Positions 1 to 11,700 of a stretch of DNA of 64,000 nucleotides are shown piece after piece; position 1 is the first letter of the stretch, and every line of letters starts with the position of its first letter. Under the pieces are notes generated by a model that was not told the origin of the DNA, did no database searches, and saw nothing but the letters and a program-made list of their open reading frames with translations. The stretch comes from Balanoglossus misakiensis (lineage: Eukaryota > Hemichordata): contig CM082583.2 in assembly GCA_040954595.2 (NCBI GenBank), positions 1,364,001 to 1,428,000 of the forward strand, read 5' to 3'. The position numbers were made by a program, and so were the translations under genes.

Positions 1-1
1 T

Positions 2-2335
2 GAATGCGAGCTACACGCCTTTGCAGACGCAAGCCAGAGAGCGTATGGGGCAGTAGTGTATTTGAAAAGAGGACAGCAAACGTCGTTTGTGATGGCGAAG
101 ACTAGAACCGCACCAGTGGCTGAAACTACACTCCCGCGACTGGAATTGATGGCTGCGTTAATAGCCACACGTCTCAGCAAGTACGCTAAAGAAGCCCTGT
201 CCTCCAAATATGACATAGTTCGTTGTTATTTATGGAGTGACAGCCAAATTGTCCTTCACTGGCTGAACAGTGAGAAGAGACTTCCGGTGTTTGTGAAGAA
301 TCGAGTAGATGAAATTCGCGAATTTCAGTCCACAAAGAAATACTGCCCATCAGAACACAACCCAGCTGATCTTTTAACCAGAGGGGTAACCTACGAAATG
401 ATGGAACGCTCTGAACTATGGCGTAATGGACCAACATGGCTAAAGACAAGCGATTGGCCTAGTTGCCCAGCGTTTGATGTTAATGTGATGCATACCGCAA
501 TCGAACCAGATGAGACGGACAGATTGCCGCCGCGTTTCGGCAACGGAATCAACGATCAGTCTACCGAGAAGGCAGAAATACTCGCTCCCCCCAAAGCCAG
601 ACGATGTACAGATCGCGAAAATCTGGAAATTACCAGTCCCAATGACTACGGAATTCAACACGTTGTTGACATTTCCAGATTCAACAACTTGGATAGGCTA
701 TTACGAGTGACAAGTTATGTCCTCAGATTCATCGCACGGATGAAAAAATCTACCGAGGTGAAACACGGGAGAATTACCCCTGATGAGCTGCACCGAGCGG
801 AAAATATGTGGGTTAAACATATTCAACGGCAGTTCTATGACGCCGAAATCCAGTCTGTGAAATTGAACTTGAGTAAATGTGCGCCCATTGTTCGACAACT
901 GAACTTATTTGTTGACGAAGAAGACGTACTTCGCTGTGGGAGTAGAATCCATAACGTGCCGATCGATTTCGTCACAAGATTTCCCGCCTTGATACCCTCG
1001 CATCATAAATTGACAAATTTGATAATACGGAAATCACACGAACTGACGCTTCACCAGGGAGTCCAATCTACAGTGACACAGATAAGGCAAAGATATTGGA
1101 TCCCCAAAATTCAGATTATTGTACGCGGTGTCTTACGTGGTTGTGTCATTTGCAACAAAGTTACCGGGAAACCTTACGCGAATCCAGTGCAAGCGCCGCT
1201 ACCAAGTTATCGAGTGAACATTGTCCCAGCATTTACTGTAACAGGCGTGGATTTCACGGGTCATCTTTATACCAAGGCCAAAGATGGGACACGTGCCAAA
1301 GCCTATATCTGTTTATTCACCTGTGCGGTGACGCGTGCCATTCACCTAGAACTGGTTCCTGATATGTCAACCCAGACGTTCATGCACGCGTTCAGAAGAT
1401 TCGCCGCGAGACGTTCTTTGCCGAGTAGGATGCTGTCAGACAACGCATCGACTTATTTATCGGCTGCCAATGAAATCAATACACTGTTTGATACGCCAGA
1501 AGTAAATGACTTTCTCGCCGCACACCGTGTACAATGGACGTTTATACCGAAGCGCGCGCCCTGGTTTGGTGGCTTCTGGGAGAGGCTGATTGCTTTGACA
1601 AAGAACGCTATTAGGAAAACTCTCGGTCGAGCTTACCTAACCTTTGATGAACTCGCAACAGTTGTGACTGAAATTGAAGCCGTTTTAAACGACAGGCCGT
1701 TAACGTACGTGTCATTTAGTATAAACGACAACATTGGATTGACCCCAAATCACTTGCTACATGGCAGGACACTGACCTCATTGCCGTACATCGAGATCAC
1801 CGACGAAGAGGTGATTGACCCATCTTACTGTGATAATCGTGAAATCAACAAAAGATATGAACATCTATCAAGATTACACGATCAATTTTGGCGAAGATGG
1901 TCGTCCGAGTATCTGACTGCCCTACGTGAACGACATCCCACCAAAGGAACTCGTGATAATGTCATCAAGGTCGGAGATGTCGTGATAATACACAGTGACA
2001 CTGACAAACGTCCGAAATGGCATTTAGGAACTGTAACAAGGTTGATCTTCGGTAATGATAAACTGGTACGATCTGCGGAGTTGAACACCGCAGGTGGTCC
2101 TACAAACCGACCTATCCATAAATTGTACCCATTGGAAGTTGTCTCCAAGGAGCTGTCAACTGTGTCTGGAGATAATACAGGTATTGGAGCAGATTCCAAC
2201 ACGAATACTGAAACAGTCGACACAGCTGGAGCCTCTGAAGATTCCTCGGTGAAGGCGGATGTTGTACCCCCGAGACGACCTGTCAGAGACTCTGCAGTTG
2301 CCGCTCGAGTACGAATAGCGGATCTCTCTATTTGA
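2..2335 (+). CDS. pol: BEL/Pao-type pol polyprotein, C-terminal part (RNase H - integrase - DUF5641-like)
   Basis: Partial gene: the frame is open from base 2, so the reverse transcriptase and upstream domains lie outside the window. It opens with the Pao-type RNase H stretch LHAFADASQRAYGAVVY. An integrase zinc finger (H, H, C, C; KSHELTLHQG ... CVICN) follows at roughly residues 325-365, counted from the first Met at 56. The integrase core then shows acidic residues at D399 (GVDFTG), D462 (LSDNAS) and E509 (GGFWERL). The C-terminus (GDVVIIHSD ... PKWHLGTVTRL ... NRPIHKLYPLEV) resembles the DUF5641 module found at the end of BEL/Pao integrases. Known role: copying the element RNA and inserting the cDNA. 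No stop or frameshift is seen across 778 codons, so this portion could be functional. The stop is TGA at 2333. Confidence 0.93.
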   Translation, partial: ECELHAFADASQRAYGAVVYLKRGQQTSFVMAKTRTAPVAETTLPRLELMAALIATRLSKYAKEALSSKYDIVRCYLWSDSQIVLHWLNSEKRLPVFVKNRVDEIREFQSTKKYCPSEHNPADLLTRGVTYEMMERSELWRNGPTWLKTSDWPSCPAFDVNVMHTAIEPDETDRLPPRFGNGINDQSTEKAEILAPPKARRCTDRENLEITSPNDYGIQHVVDISRFNNLDRLLRVTSYVLRFIARMKKSTEVKHGRITPDELHRAENMWVKHIQRQFYDAEIQSVKLNLSKCAPIVRQLNLFVDEEDVLRCGSRIHNVPIDFVTRFPALIPSHHKLTNLIIRKSHELTLHQGVQSTVTQIRQRYWIPKIQIIVRGVLRGCVICNKVTGKPYANPVQAPLPSYRVNIVPAFTVTGVDFTGHLYTKAKDGTRAKAYICLFTCAVTRAIHLELVPDMSTQTFMHAFRRFAARRSLPSRMLSDNASTYLSAANEINTLFDTPEVNDFLAAHRVQWTFIPKRAPWFGGFWERLIALTKNAIRKTLGRAYLTFDELATVVTEIEAVLNDRPLTYVSFSINDNIGLTPNHLLHGRTLTSLPYIEITDEEVIDPSYCDNREINKRYEHLSRLHDQFWRRWSSEYLTALRERHPTKGTRDNVIKVGDVVIIHSDTDKRPKWHLGTVTRLIFGNDKLVRSAELNTAGGPTNRPIHKLYPLEVVSKELSTVSGDNTGIGADSNTNTETVDTAGASEDSSVKADVVPPRRPVRDSAVAARVRIADLSI

Positions 2336-2838
2336 CTTTGAAATTGGAAAACAATTTCGATCGCATTGTGACTGTTATCATGTTTACTGACACAATGAAC
2401 ATTAGTTTATTATCCTTGAACACTTTAGGTGACTTTAATCATATTTCATGTTATTTAATGTTTTTTTTTCTGATGATTTTCGAGACTTTCCTTTGCGCGG
2501 GGGAGAATATGGAGAAGTGAGAGATTTACTCCAGAAGGATCACGTGACGGAAACTCTTACCCTATCAGAGTTGACTTTGTTTCCCGCCAAACTTTATACT
2601 TGTAGCAGATTTATTGTAATTGTTGAGTGTTTGCTCCGGCGTTCGTGGGACTTATATATAACCCAGTTTTGGCGCTTTCGGGCAGCATTTTGTAAGGAGC
2701 TCTGTGGTGTTACTTTGTTGTTGGATTCAGATGGTAATAAACCAGTGTTTTACCTAGCACTGAATCGTTCGCTTCTTTTCCAACGTCAGTATACTCGAAC
2801 CCCCTCCCGGGAGTATTGATCACTGCCACGATACTTCC
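2336..2838 (+). mobile_element. 3' end of the BEL/Pao element with LTR-like features
   Basis: Non-coding sequence between the pol stop and the first satellite unit. A purine-rich stretch (GCGCGGGGGAGAATATGG, about 2495-2512) fits the polypurine tract that precedes a 3' LTR. Downstream lie a TATA box (TATATA at about 2653-2660) and an AATAAA signal at 2736-2741, as expected for an LTR promoter and terminator. The exact LTR end cannot be fixed because the 5' LTR is outside the window. Satellite homology (CCACAATTTGGTC) begins at about 2839, so the element ends within a few bases of that point. Confidence 0.65.
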
Positions 2839-5800
2839 CCACAATTTGGTCAAAATGGTAAATTTTTGAAAATTACAAAAAATACCCGTTTTCTACATTT
2901 TCGAAAATCTGATGGAGTATAAAATGCTCTTCGTATGTATATATCGATACAAATTCCAAAAAAGACAGTCTAATATGGCTCACTGCAGACAAAATTGCGT
3001 TTTACCAAATTTTCCTTGAAAATGCCATTTTTAGAAATAAAAATAAAAAAACCTTTGTTCTTCGAATTTGGTGCCCTGATCATATATGACATGTTGATTG
3101 TATGTTAAAACTTTCGACCACTCCAAAAATGCAGAGATATTGACGGAATTCAAGAAAAAATAGCCATTTTGGCCATATTTTGACAAAAATGGTAGATTTT
3201 TAAAAAATCATAAAACATTAACTCTTTTCTTCATTTTCGGAAATATTACGGATCATGAAGTGTCGTTCTCTGTAAAAAGTGCTGCAAATTCCAGAAAAGG
3301 CGGTATAATTTGAATCACCCAAGACAAAATTACCATTTTCGACTTTTTTTCGGAAAATTGTCTTTTTTACAAAATAAATAAGAATAAATTATTTTCTTAG
3401 TTTCAAACGGGTAGAGATACTTTCCACTCGGGTTTTCTAACATTGAATTCCCGTTCATCAACTCAGATTTCCTACAGCATAAGTCGGCTAAAACCCTGAC
3501 ACTCTAGAGCAGAAACAGTTGCACACTGGTAACTTTGAACAAGTCGATTTTTATACGGCCTGGCTCGGCTAAATCTCCGTCACAACATGACAGACACTAG
3601 CGTACGTTAGGAATGGTGATCAAGTCAGATTTTCTACGGCATGGCTTGGATAAAGCCCAGGCACTCTAGAGCAGAAACACGCGTACAGAGACCACGTTGA
3701 TCAAGTCTGATCTCCTACGGCTTGGCTCGACTAAAACCCAGGCACACTATGACAGACACTAGCGTTCGTTAGCAACGTTGATCAAGTCAGATTTCCTACG
3801 GCATGGCTTGGCTAAAGCCCTGGCACTCTAGAGCAGAAACACGCGTACGGAGACCACGTTGATGTACTCACATTTCCTTCGGCCAGGCACGGCTGATGCC
3901 CCGGCACTATATATAGGACACAGACTGACGTAAGTTAACAACGGTAATCACGTCGGGTTTCCTACGGCCTGGCTCAGCTGAAGCCCCGGCACTCTAGAGC
4001 AGAAACAGGCGTAGATTGACCACGTTGATCAAGTCAGATTTCCTACGGCGTGACTCGGCTGGTACACCGGCTCTATATGACACAGACTGGCGTAAGTTAC
4101 CAACGGTGATTACGTCGGATTTCCTACGGCCTGGTTTAGCTGAAGCCCCGGCACTTTAGAGCGGAAACACGCGTACATTGACCACGATGATCAAGTCAGA
4201 TCTCCTACGGCCTGGCTAGACTAAAACCCCGGCACACCATGACAGACACTAGCGTTTGTTAGCAACGTTGATCAAGTCGGAATTCCTTAGGCCTGGCTCT
4301 GCAAAAGACCCGACACTCTAGAGCAGAAACACGCGTACAGAGACCACGTTGATCTACTCGGATTTCCTTCGGCCTGGCTCTGCAAAAGACCCGACACTCT
4401 AGTACAAAGACGTTGGCAAGTCGGGCAAACCGAAGAGGGAAAGTCACAGCGGGTCAACACTCGACATTTGTTCCGGTAGGACTGCATTATTGCCTGTCAA
4501 TTTATAGAGAGAGCCCGAATTTAACCAGGGCGTTTCAAACACCGACGTTAGTTGGGGGCACGGCCTGCAGTACTGCCGGGTAAGCTGACATCGGCGTACC
4601 GCATTTAATGTAAGGGGGGGGGGAACAGAACGGTTCAATACTACATTTATTAGATATCAGCTAATTTTGGACAATCATCTAAAATCTAAATCATGTTTTC
4701 ATATTTGGATATCTGATGATGTATGAAATTTCCATTATATGTAAAAATGGTGCTTATTATAAAAAATGCACTCTGAATGAGCTGATTTAATACAAAATTG
4801 CGTTTTATTCGTTTTTGCACCAAACAGGTCATTTTTAGGCAAAACATTCTTTATTTTTTTAATTCGGTGACCTGATCATATATAAACAATTGCTTGTATG
4901 TTAAAATTTTTAAGACTTTTAAAAGCAGTGACACTGGCGGCATTCAACACGAAAATAACAATTTTAGCCACAATTTGGTCAAAATGGTAAATTTTTGAAA
5001 ATTACAAAAATACCTGTTTTCTACATTTTCGGAAATCTGATGGAGTATAGAATGCTCGTCGTATGTATATATCGATACAAATTCCACAAATGACCGTCTA
5101 ATTTGTCTCACTGCAGACAAAATTGCTTTTTACCAAATTTTCCTTGAAAATGTCATTTTTAGAAAAAAAAATAAAAAAACCTTTGTTCTTCGAATTTGGT
5201 GCCCTGATCATATATGACATGTTGATTGTATGTTAAGACTTTCGACCACTCCAAAAATGCAGAGATATTGACGGAATTCAAGAAAAAATAGCCATTTTGG
5301 CCATATTTTGACAAAAATGGTAAATTTTTAAAAAATCATAAAAAATTAACTCTTTTCTTATTTTTTCGGAAATATTATGGAGCATGAAGTGTCGTTCTCT
5401 TGTAAAAAGTGCTGCAAATTCCAGAAAAGGCGGTATAATTTAAATCACCCAAGACAAAATTACCATTTTCGACTTTTTTTTCGAAAAATTGTCTTTTTTA
5501 CAAAATAAATAAGAATAAATTCTTTTCTTAGTTTCAAACGGGTAGAGATACTTCCCACACGGGTTTTCTAACATTGAATTCCCGTTCATCAACTCAGATT
5601 TCCTACAGCATAAGTCGGCTAAAACCCTGACACTCTAGAGCAGAAACAGTTGCACACTGGTAACGTTGAACAAGTCGATGTTTCTACGGCCTGGCTCCGC
5701 TAAATGTCCGTCACAATATGACAGACACTAGCGTACGTTAGCAACGGTGATCAAGTCAGATTTTCTACGGCATGGCTTGAATAAAGCCCCGGCACTCTAG

Positions 5801-8414
5801 AGCAGAAACACGCGTACAGAGACCACGTTGATCAAGTCCGATCTCCTACGGCTTGGCTCGACTGAAACCCCGGCACACTATGACAGACACTAGCGTTCGT
5901 TAGCAACGTTGATCAAGTCAGATTTCCTACGGCATGGCTTGGCTAAAGCCCTGGCACTCTAGAGCAGAAACACGCGTACGGAGACCACGTTGATGTACTC
6001 ACATTTCCTTCGGCCAGGCACGGCTGATGCCCCGGCACTATATATAGGACACAGACTGACGTAAGTTAACAACGGTAATCACGTCGGGTTTCCTACGGCC
6101 TGGCTCAGCTGAAGCCCCGGCACTCTAGAGCAGAAACAGGCGTAGATTGACCACGTTGATCAAGTCAGATTTCCTACGGCGTGACTCGGCTGGTACACCG
6201 GCTCTATATGACACAGACTGGCGTAAGTTACCAACGGTGATTACGTCGGATTTCCTACGGCCTGGTTTAGCTGAAGCCCCGGCACTTTAGAGCGGAAACA
6301 CGCGTACATTGACCACGATGATCAAGTCAGATCTCCTACGGCCTGGCTAGACTAAAACCCCGGCACACCATGACAGACACTAGCGTTTGTTAGCAACGTT
6401 GATCAAGTCGGAATTCCTTAGGCCTGGCTCTGCAAAAGACCCGACACTCTAGAGCAGAAACACGCGTACAGAGACCACGTTGATCTACTCGGATTTCCTT
6501 CGGCCTGGCTCTGCAAAAGACCCGACACTCTAGTACAAAGACGTTGGCAAGTCGGGCAAACCGAAGAGGGAAAGTCACAGCGGGTCAACACTCGACATTT
6601 GTTCCGGTAGGACTGCATTATTGCCTGTCAATTTATAGAGAGAGCCCGAATTTAACCAGGGCGTTTCAAACACCGACGTTAGTTGGGGGCACGGCCTGCA
6701 GTACTGCCGGGTAAGCTGACATCGGCGTACCGCATTTAATGTAAGGGGGGGGGGAACAGAACGGTTCAATACTACATTTATTAGATATCAGCTAATTTTG
6801 GACAATCATCTAAAATCTAAATCATGTTTTCATATTTGGATATCTGATGATGTATGAAATTTCCATTATATGTAAAAATGGTGCTTATTATAAAAAATGC
6901 ACTCTGAATGAGCTGATTTAATACAAAATTGCGTTTTATTCGTTTTTGCACCAAACAGGTCATTTTTAGGCAAAACATTCTTTATTTTTTTAATTCGGTG
7001 ACCTGATCATATATAAACAATTGCTTGTATGTTAAAATTTTTAAGACTTTTAAAAGCAGTGACACTGGCGGCATTCAACACGAAAATAACAATTTTAGCC
7101 ACAATTTGGTCAAAATGGTAAATTTTTGAAAATTACAAAAATACCTGTTTTCTACATTTTCGGAAATCTGATGGAGTATAGAATGCTCGTCGTATGTATA
7201 TATCGATACAAATTCCACAAATGACCGTCTAATTTGTCTCACTGCAGACAAAATTGCTTTTTACCAAATTTTCCTTGAAAATGTCATTTTTAGAAAAAAA
7301 AATAAAAAAACCTTTGTTCTTCGAATTTGGTGCCCTGATCATATATGACATGTTGATTGTATGTTAAGACTTTCGACCACTCCAAAAATGCAGAGATATT
7401 GACGGAATTCAAGAAAAAATAGCCATTTTGGCCATATTTTGACAAAAATGGTAAATTTTTAAAAAATCATAAAAAATTAACTCTTTTCTTATTTTTTCGG
7501 AAATATTATGGAGCATGAAGTGTCGTTCTCTTGTAAAAAGTGCTGCAAATTCCAGAAAAGGCGGTATAATTTAAATCACCCAAGACAAAATTACCATTTT
7601 CGACTTTTTTTTCGAAAAATTGTCTTTTTTACAAAATAAATAAGAATAAATTCTTTTCTTAGTTTCAAACGGGTAGAGATACTTCCCACACGGGTTTTCT
7701 AACATTGAATTCCCGTTCATCAACTCAGATTTCCTACAGCATAAGTCGGCTAAAACCCTGACACTCTAGAGCAGAAACAGTTGCACACTGGTAACGTTGA
7801 ACAAGTCGATGTTTCTACGGCCTGGCTCCGCTAAATGTCCGTCACAATATGACAGACACTAGCGTACGTTAGCAACGGTGATCAAGTCAGATTTTCTACG
7901 GCATGGCTTGAATAAAGCCCCGGCACTCTAGAGCAGAAACACGCGTACAGAGACCACGTTGATCAAGTCCGATCTCCTACGGCTTGGCTCGACTGAAACC
8001 CCGGCACACTATGACAGACACTAGCGTTCGTTAGCAACGTTGATTAATTCAGATTTCCTACGGCATGGCTTGGCTAAAGCCCTGGCACTCTAGAGCAGAA
8101 ACACGCGTACAGAGACCACGTTGATCTACTCACATTTCCTTTGGCCTGGCACGGCTGATGCCCCGGCACTATATATAGGACACAGACTGGCGTAAGTTAA
8201 CAACGGTAATCACGTCGGGTTTCCTACGGCCTGGCTCAGCTGAAGCCCCGGCACTCTAGAGCAGAAACAGGCGTACATTGACCACGTTGGTCAAGTCAGA
8301 TTTCCTACGGCGTCACTCGTCTGGTGCACCGGCTCTATATGAGACAGACTGGCGTAAGTTATCAACGGTGATTACGTCGGATTTTCTACGGCCTGGTTTT
8401 GCTGAAGCCCCGGC
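2839..8414. repeat. Composite satellite array, block 1 (2131-bp period)
   Basis: About 2.6 head-to-tail units. The G-run landmark recurs at 4614 and 6745, giving a period of 2131 bp, and the second unit is almost identical to the first. Each unit holds an AT-rich part, a run of about a dozen 81-bp monomers, and a tail of about 200 bp ending in a G-run. The block starts abruptly inside an AT-rich monomer at the BEL element. It ends inside an 81-bp monomer (GAAGCCCCGGC) at 8414. Short open frames inside it recur at the same unit position and are not genes. Confidence 0.95.
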
Positions 8415-8776
8415 CAATGTGGGATTTCCCTTTATTGTGTGTTTTACAATTGGTAAAGCAGTTTCTCACACTGTTAAACTATTTTTATTGATGGAAAAGT
8501 GGTAAAAATACTGGAGAAACAATGTAAAATCACCTTTTACTGAGTTTTCTCTTACTAATTAGCATAAAAATTGTTATAAAACAGTAAACGATCCAGTGTA
8601 TTTTTACACACACACACCTCTCTCGACTCACACAGATCTGCAGAATGTATGCATGTGTTATGGTACATATTCTGAAATGATTCACAGCAAGATCACTACA
8701 TATACATTGAAACTTTTTAAATTCGAAACGACAATATACATATATATACATTATCTACTGTTCAACAATCTTTATT
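8415..8776. other. Non-satellite 3' flank of the RAG1-like gene
   Basis: Unique AT-rich sequence between the satellite edge and the last transposase exon, with a short CA repeat near 8608. On the minus strand an AATAAA overlaps the end of the last exon (about 8771-8777) and is a likely polyadenylation signal for the RAG1-like gene. I looked for a terminal inverted repeat matching the far side of the island (about 14430-14460) and did not find a convincing one. Confidence 0.5.
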
Positions 8777-11700
8777 TCACTTTTGGTATGGCCCACGTTT
8801 TTTTACTTCTGGTACAACATGGCTGGGGTGTGATTTTATGTGGTGATCTTTCATCATTAACTCTACCTTCTTTAGATTGTCCCCAGGTACACAGTTATAA
8901 CTTCTCAGTGATTTATTCATGCGATGGTGGGTTGATTCTATCCCTTGTTCAGAAAACAAGCCCAACCCTCTCTGAAAATGCCTCACCCTTTTTGCAACAT
9001 GGCACTCAAGCAGATGGAGTTTGGGAAAAACATTCTGGGATGGGAACGTTTCTCTGTAATGCTGTAGTAGCTGTGAAATAGCAGAATCTGAAAAAAGGAA
9101 AGAATTATAAAATAGCATATGCATAGTGAAAACATTACAAAAAATTTCTATGTATCATCTACAGTTTCTCATATTACTTTCCACACTTGTATATTCACAA
9201 CTGAATCTATATATATGCTATATATATATAGAACAAAAATCATGCACTGCTATAAGATTGCATTGGGATGCTTACTTGTATTATATATTTAATGATGCTA
9301 GTAGGAAGTGCACAAGGAACTGTAGTTGATTTGTAGAACAATAACATGAAGTGTTTACAAACAATGAAGCTGTAATATATTTGAAGTTATTTGTGACATT
9401 AAAAAACTACTGAAAAATACAGTACAATAAAAATACTGAACTAAAAGCATGCAGGAATACTTATCCGAATAAATAACAAGCTTATATCCTGTGCATGGAT
9501 TGATATCCCAAATTGTAGAATACAACAGTATGTTATCCAAACTTTGCGATGGAAATCATTTAACTAAACAAATGCAGAAACAGAGAAAATATTAGTAGGG
9601 AAATCAAATCTCCAAAATACAATCTTCTTCATGTTGGCATGCAAACAGCACCTGAGAAATAAATACTGTACAACTAGAAACTCTATTACATGAAAAGGTA
9701 AATAAAATCTTTCATGAGACATTGTATACTCAACACACCCAATGTATCAATTTCCTCTGCGCAGAGTTCTCTATTCACAGAATATATGTTATGGCAGGTA
9801 GCAAAGTGTGTAAACAGTTGTTGATGCTTTGACATAATTTGCCGAGCGTTGCTGAAAAGATCAGGACAACATTTCTCAGTTGTAGTTACTACACTGTCAC
9901 AAAGGATAGTAACATGCTTTGGCTGAAAAGTAAAATAGATGGTTACTCCACTGACATGTACACGAAGGCATGTTCAGAACATAGAAAAAATTAAACCTAA
10001 AATTTGTAACAATTGAAAACTATTGACATTTATGCAGTCTTTTAACATTTTCTTTCACAAAGATATAAAATCAATTATGTATGTAAATAAATGTAAAATG
10101 AAAATTATGAACTAACTACATGTTTACTATCTGCATAGTACATTTCACAAAAGTAAAACCTGATTACAACTAATGTTGATTCACATTAATGCATGCTTAT
10201 GATTGGTGGACATGCACAAAAACTGAAAAGCAAAATGTTTGTATTTAAAAAAAGAAAACACATTCTGAAAGAGAACTTGAAACAAATTGACAAAGTGTCA
10301 GTGGTCATGCAAACTCAGAACAATATTTATCCTACATGGTATGACAAACCTTGCAACATTTGTTGACATGATTGCCAACAAAGGCCTGGCTATGGTAATC
10401 CTGCAAGTGTACATTAATTTTTGCAAGGGCTCTATCAAGAGCCCTCACAGTATAACCTGCATGTTGCGGGAGTTTTCCTTTCAAGTCTTCAATTATCTGA
10501 AGCTAAGAAAGTATGATAATCCATTTGTTACTTTTCCTGTAAAGTGAATAAAAGTAAAATTAGATGAAAAACAATTGAAAGTCGAACAACATTAAGATAT
10601 TAACCTTTTCCTTTGCCTGATCATGTAATTGTGAACACTCCTTTTCCATTTGCATGGCCTGGACAAGTGAGGGTTGACTGTCGTCATTGTCGTCATCATC
10701 ATCATCATCGTCGTCCCCACTTTCTTCCAGTAACATTGCTTTGTCAATGGCACCTCTAACACTTTCTGCCCTATCCTGTAGCTCAGCCAGTAAGGATTCT
10801 TCTTTCATGATTTTGTTGATGATGTTGACATACTCGTCAAACAACTCACAGGGCAGAACGGGCTCATCAATATCATCCTCTCTTGCTAAACGCAGGAAGA
10901 TTTCAACATCATGCAATCTGCATGCCTCTTGCAGCATCTTAAACCATCGGTGAAAAATTCCAAGAGAAATGTGTAACACTGGCAGAGCAACCTAAGTGTA
11001 TATGAAGAAGATCATTAGAGGGACAATATCTGTAACTTTAGGCTACTTTTGTCAGTATCTTCTTGACATGAAATCACTTTTTAGCATAAACAACCATGCT
11101 CGAACTCACATATATGAGGTTTACTGAGCAAATTAATAATAAACGTTTCATATGGGGGTGGGGGACTCAAGGTACACACTTTTTAACAAAATAAAAATAC
11201 TGACAAAAGTTGCTAAATGAAGCTTTAAATACTAATATAATAATCTAAAGAATCTGGTTGAGAAAAAAGAAATATTAATATTGTTGATGAATGTCAATTT
11301 CACTAACCCTTTTAAGTGGGATATTGAACAATGGTTTACGTATACAGTTGTTAAATTCTTTCGCATCTTTCAGGTTTGATCCTTTCTCTGTAAACCGGGC
11401 ATAGTCTTGATGAATCCGGGTGAGCGTCCTCGCTGGAATGGGTGGTCTGCGCTCAGGGTCCAAAAGTGATGTTTCCTTGGTAATCAGGCACCACAGACAG
11501 AAGTACTTTCCTGTCAAACACAATTTATTTGTTGTTTTTCAAAAGATGAAATTTTGAAAGTTAGAGTATCCAACTGCAAAATGCATTATTTGACAAGACG
11601 TAAATTGAGCACCTGCCACTTGCTCCAGACAACCCGTAGCTCTTACAAAGGTACTCATAGTCACTAGTAATGTGTACGCGGAGTAACCATTCCCTAAACA

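Noticed and set aside
4259-4638. Minus-strand open frames of 62-66 codons, repeated at 6390-6769 and elsewhere
   Set aside because: They recur at the same position of every satellite unit, shift with indels, and have no domain or codon signature; they are repeat artefacts.
8460-8490. CACACTG sequence near the left edge of the RAG1-like island, reminiscent of a recombination-signal heptamer
   Set aside because: No nonamer at a 12/23 spacing and no partner at the right edge; short CAC motifs are common here.
10687-10953. Plus-strand poly-serine open frame
   Set aside because: Antisense shadow of the aspartate run in the RAG1-like exon.
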